Shown: positions 6,481 through 7,970 of the stretch, piece by piece
Position numbering within the stretch: position 1 is the first letter of the stretch
Layout of the letters: every line of letters begins with the position of its first letter
Made by a program: the position numbers and the translations under genes
From: Solirubrobacteraceae bacterium
Lineage (GTDB): Bacteria > Actinomycetota > Thermoleophilia > Solirubrobacterales > Solirubrobacteraceae
NCBI GenBank assembly: GCA_025455895.1
Contig: JALOLQ010000055.1
Span: 1 to 7,970, forward strand
Length of the DNA: 7,970 bases
Reading direction: 5' to 3'
Notes under the pieces: generated by a model
What the model was told of the DNA's origin: nothing
What the model saw: the letters and a program-made list of their open reading frames with translations, nothing else
The model's database searches: none

Positions 6481-7037
6481 TCCTCGTCGCCGTCCGGCTC
6501 GCCGGCGCGGCGGATGACGATCTGGTCCTCCTCGACCACGACGACCACGGGGCGGTGGCCCGCCCAGTGCTCGGCGTACACCGGGTTGTCGGCGACGGCG
6601 GGGTCGAGCCACAGGCCGTAGCCCTCCTCGCCGTGGTCGAAGGTGCCCTCGAGCTCCGCGGAGCCCTTGCGCCCGCGCCCGCGGCCTCCGCGCCGGCCGC
6701 GCCGGCGCTTGGGCTTGTCGTCGTCCTCGTCGGCGTCCCCGGCCTCGGCGGCCTCGGCGGCCTCGGCCGCGCGGGCGGCCTCCTCCTCGGCGCGCCGTGC
6801 CTCCTCGGCCTCGAGCTCGGCGGCGATCAGCGCGTCGTCCTCGGCGCGCAGATCGATCTCGGCCTCGAACTCCGCGCCGGTGTCGGCGGACTCGGGCGCG
6901 AGGTCGTGCTCGCGCTTGAAGGACTCGACCTGCTGGACGGTGGTCTCGAGCTGGTGGGCGATCCACGCATCGGTGCGGCCCTGGCGGACCCACGTGCGGA
7001 TCTGGTTCAGCTGCGGCTTGAGTGAGCGTCGTGCCAT
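6477..7037 (-). CDS. Unknown protein: HTH-like N-terminus, acidic middle, RG-rich patch, distinct C-terminal domain
   Basis: A 186-residue protein I cannot assign to a named family. Residues 6-44 (LNQIRTWVRQGRTDAWIAHQLETTVQQVESFKREH) look like a helix-turn-helix of the kind that recognises DNA. Residues 55-107 are Glu/Ala-rich and then Asp-rich, probably a long charged helix. Residues 108-124 are a dense basic Arg/Gly patch (KPKRRRGRRGGRGRGRKG) like RNA-binding RGG regions. Residues 129-177 form a separate domain (GTFDHGEEGYGLWLDP, VYAEHWAGHRP, then a V/I-rich strand). A DNA- or RNA-binding role is inferred from composition only. The ATG at 7037 is preceded by a -10 box TACCCT 10 bases away. 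The gene is divergent from csrA, with the two -10 boxes 76 bases apart. Confidence 0.8.
   Translation of the reverse strand: MARRSLKPQLNQIRTWVRQGRTDAWIAHQLETTVQQVESFKREHDLAPESADTGAEFEAEIDLRAEDDALIAAELEAEEARRAEEEAARAAEAAEAAEAGDADEDDDKPKRRRGRRGGRGRGRKGSAELEGTFDHGEEGYGLWLDPAVADNPVYAEHWAGHRPVVVVVEEDQIVIRRAGEPDGDED
6741..6767 (-). repeat. Three perfect 9-bp tandem repeats (GGCCTCGGC)
   Basis: GGCCTCGGC is repeated three times without mismatch. On the reverse strand it encodes AEA three times (residues 91-99) in the acidic middle of the unknown protein. It could expand or contract by slippage without shifting the frame. Confidence 0.85.
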
Positions 7038-7047
7038 GCGGGGGCGC

Positions 7048-7053
7048 AGGGTA
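7048..7053 (-). promoter_or_regulatory. -10 box TACCCT for the RG-rich protein gene
   Basis: On the reverse strand GATACCCT precedes the ATG by 10 bases. It is the same hexamer as upstream of the gene at 6140. Transcription would start 0-4 bases before the ATG, so the transcript is nearly leaderless. No good -35 was seen. Confidence 0.45.
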
Positions 7054-7105
7054 TCTCAGCGCGCCCTCCGCCCGCCGCGCGCCCCGGCTCGGTTCGTCGA
7101 AGGCC

Positions 7106-7135
7106 TTGCGCCCAGCCACCGCCGATTGGTAGTTT
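7106..7135 (+). promoter_or_regulatory. Promoter of csrA (TTGCGC - 18 bp - TAGTTT)
   Basis: TTGCGC (7106-7111) and TAGTTT (7130-7135) are 18 bases apart, and a TGG extended -10 element directly precedes the latter. The predicted transcription start near 7142-7144 coincides with a GTG (7144) that opens a 15-codon ORF, and gives csrA a leader of about 36 bases. Confidence 0.5.
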
Positions 7136-7143
7136 GGCGAGAC

Positions 7144-7191
7144 GTGCCCGGAGGGCGACGCTCAAGGCGGTGGGAGCATTGCTGGTCCTGA
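7144..7191 (+). other. Possible leader mini-ORF overlapping the csrA start
   Basis: GTG at 7144, 8 bases after the -10 box, opens a 15-residue ORF (VPGGRRSRRWEHCWS) that ends with TGA at 7189-7191. It overlaps the csrA TTG start by 13 bases in another frame. It could couple or modulate csrA translation. It is very short and could be chance. Confidence 0.25.
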
Positions 7192-7397
7192 CCCGGAAGT
7201 CGAATCAGAGCATCATGATCGGTGACGACATCGAGGTGTCGGTGCTGTCGATCATGGGAGAGAAGGTCCGCATCGGGATCCAGGCCCCGCGGGACATCCC
7301 CGTGTTCCGCAAGGAGGTCTACCTCGAGATCCAGCAGGAGAAGGACGCGGCCACGCCCGTCGCCGCGCCCACGCCGGCCCGCGAAGCCGCCTCCTGA
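7179..7397 (+). CDS. csrA: Carbon storage regulator CsrA, TTG start
   Basis: CsrA is a small homodimeric RNA-binding protein. It binds GGA motifs near ribosome binding sites and changes translation or mRNA stability; in many bacteria it controls motility and carbon flow. Starting at TTG 7179 the protein reads MLVLTRKSNQSIMIGDDIEV, exactly the family's normal N-terminus, with R6 and R44 (VFRKEVYLE), the key RNA contacts, and VRIGIQAPRDIPV in place. It has 72 residues; the core ends near 55 and an Ala/Pro tail follows. In-frame starts at GTG 7170 and TTG 7134 would add unusual residues before beta strand 1. A weak Shine-Dalgarno GGGAG (7172-7176) precedes the TTG. Two GGA sites (7150, 7173) in the leader suggest autoregulation. 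No fliW or flagellar gene is visible here. csrA is uncommon in actinobacteria outside lineages such as Thermoleophilia. Confidence 0.95.
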   Translation: MLVLTRKSNQSIMIGDDIEVSVLSIMGEKVRIGIQAPRDIPVFRKEVYLEIQQEKDAATPVAAPTPAREAAS

Positions 7398-7424
7398 GAT
7401 CGCGGGCCCTGCGCGCCCGCGATC
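7398..7424. terminator. Bidirectional hairpin between csrA and the small membrane protein gene
   Basis: GATCGCGGGC (7398-7407) pairs perfectly with GCCCGCGATC (7415-7424) over a 7-base loop, 10 bp. It begins immediately after the csrA TGA and includes bases of the reverse gene's stop codon (7423-7425). No T-tract follows on either strand. It probably serves both convergent genes. Confidence 0.6.
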
Positions 7425-7668
7425 ACCCCATCACGACGTACAGCGTCTCGAACATCGCGACCGTGACGCCGACGGCGACCGCGGTCAGCAGCAGCACGAG
7501 CAGGATGAACCGCAGGGTCCCGTGCTTGTGCTGCTTCTCCAGGCGCCGCGTGTGCGTGCGCACGGTGGCGCGGCGCGCGAGCTGCTCGCGGCGCCGGCGG
7601 TCCGCCTCCGTCTCTTCGTGGAAGGCCTCCTCGAAGTCGCGGATGCTCTTCCTGAGCCGCGTCGGCAT
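7423..7668 (-). CDS. Small single-helix membrane protein of unknown function
   Basis: An 81-residue protein with no family I recognise. Residues 1-52 are highly charged and likely helical (RKSIRDFEEAFHEETEADRRRREQLARR, then THTRRLEKQHKHG). Residues about 53-74 are a strong membrane helix (LRFILLVLLLTAVAVGVTVAMF), followed by a short ETLYVVMG end. The positive charge before the helix predicts the N-terminal part in the cytoplasm and a tail-anchored-like topology. The ATG at 7668 is preceded by TAGGCT, a -10-like box 7 bases away that overlaps the stop codon of the nuclease gene. It is therefore probably transcribed from its own leaderless start and perhaps also with the nuclease gene 10 bases upstream. 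Confidence 0.75.
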   Translation of the reverse strand: MPTRLRKSIRDFEEAFHEETEADRRRREQLARRATVRTHTRRLEKQHKHGTLRFILLVLLLTAVAVGVTVAMFETLYVVMG

Positions 7669-7675
7669 CCCCTCA

Positions 7676-7681
7676 AGCCTA
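7676..7681 (-). promoter_or_regulatory. -10-like box TAGGCT, leaderless type
   Basis: On the reverse strand TAGGCT ends 7 bases before the ATG at 7668, leaving TGAGGGG between. The TAG is also the stop codon of the nuclease gene. GAGGGG touches the ATG directly and is too close to act as a normal Shine-Dalgarno, which favours leaderless initiation. Confidence 0.35.
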
Positions 7682-7970
7682 CCGCCGGCAGGTTCCCCAG
7701 AGCCCGGCGTTCTCGCGGCGCGCGGCGGCTTCGGCCGCGATCAGCCGGTCGACGTAGCGCCGGTTGGGGGTGTCGCGGAAGCGCTCGGCGTAGCCGCCGC
7801 GCAGCAGCGCCTCGTTGACGAACAGGTCGTCGCCCTCGCGGAAGACGTAGGCCAGGCGCCGTTCGAAGCGGTCGGTCGTCTCGACGTCGTACTCGAGCCG
7901 CACGCGCTCGCCGTCGAGCAGGTCCTTCGCCCGGGCGCTCGCCTCGGGGCCGAAGCACTCGACCGGGCTG
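7679..7970 (-). CDS. Staphylococcal-nuclease-like (thermonuclease) domain protein, 5' end outside window
   Basis: The C-terminal 96 codons of an SNase-fold nuclease, open to the right edge. The reading frame continues upstream of the GTG at 7903 with family-like residues (SPVECFGPEASARAKDLLDGERV), so that GTG is not the start. The typical core follows: RLEYDVETTDRFERRLAYVF, then DDLFVNEALLRGGYAERF, and a C-terminal helix region (RRYVDRLIAAEAAARRENAGLWGTC). The arginine in FERRLAYV corresponds to catalytic Arg87 of staphylococcal nuclease. The residues matching Arg35 and Glu43 would lie outside the window, so activity cannot be judged. A signal peptide would also lie outside. The protein ends just after GLWGTC, the usual end of bacterial SNase domains. 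The small membrane protein gene follows after 10 bases on the same strand. Confidence 0.9.
   Translation of the reverse strand, partial: SPVECFGPEASARAKDLLDGERVRLEYDVETTDRFERRLAYVFREGDDLFVNEALLRGGYAERFRDTPNRRYVDRLIAAEAAARRENAGLWGTCRR

Noticed and set aside
6042..7025. Long forward frame (327 codons) across the two unknown genes
   Set aside because: It runs through the intergenic region and antisense to the reverse gene with low-complexity Arg/Gly/Leu composition. The 6140-6463 frame and the 6477-7037 reverse frame have better composition and promoter placement.
7134..7178. N-terminal extension of CsrA from TTG 7134 or GTG 7170
   Set aside because: The CsrA family begins MLVLTRK, which TTG 7179 gives exactly. 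The 7134 codon also overlaps the -10 box.
1..7970. Mobile elements, CRISPR arrays, tRNA or rRNA genes, toxin-antitoxin or defence systems
   Set aside because: No transposase, terminal inverted repeats, spaced direct repeats, cloverleaf or rRNA sequence was recognised. Gene content is mainly core housekeeping.

Overview
The window looks like chromosomal DNA of a very GC-rich actinobacterium. The best guess is class Thermoleophilia (Solirubrobacter/Conexibacter/Patulibacter type). The reasons are the extreme G/C bias at third codon positions, the neighbourhood mfd - SurA/PrsA-like lipoprotein - mazG - eno - ftsB/divIC, GTG and TTG starts, and a csrA gene, which most other actinobacteria lack. 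The taxonomic call is inference; no rRNA is present.

Layout. Positions 1-2179 hold the C-terminal two thirds of Mfd, the transcription-repair coupling translocase, open at the left edge. A hairpin and a promoter follow. A compact forward block comes next: a SurA/PrsA-like foldase lipoprotein (2239-3420), MazG nucleotide pyrophosphohydrolase (3443-4231), enolase (4228-5502, overlapping mazG by 4 bases) and an FtsB/DivIC septum protein (5569-5937). A 12-bp hairpin lies between eno and ftsB. Positions 5938-6139 are a gene-free stretch with two strong hairpins and a CTTCG array. A small unknown forward gene (6140-6463) converges on an unknown reverse gene (6477-7037) that encodes an HTH-like start, an acidic middle, an Arg/Gly-rich patch and a distinct C-terminal domain. 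Divergent from it is csrA (TTG start at 7179). csrA converges on a small one-helix membrane protein (7423-7668, reverse), which lies just downstream of a Staphylococcus-type nuclease (7679-7970, reverse) cut by the right edge.

The genes are mostly housekeeping: DNA repair (Mfd), protein folding outside the membrane (lipoprotein), nucleotide-pool cleaning (MazG), glycolysis (enolase), cell division (FtsB-like) and post-transcriptional control (CsrA). No mobile element, CRISPR array, tRNA or rRNA was seen, and I found no clear new multi-gene system.

The most notable signals are regulatory. Several genes have a TANNNT -10 box only 7-10 bases before the start codon, which suggests leaderless transcripts. 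Both convergent gene pairs end in a hairpin built from the two opposing stop codons. The csrA start region carries a small overlapping ORF and GGA motifs, and csrA is divergent from a possible nucleic-acid-binding RG-rich protein.
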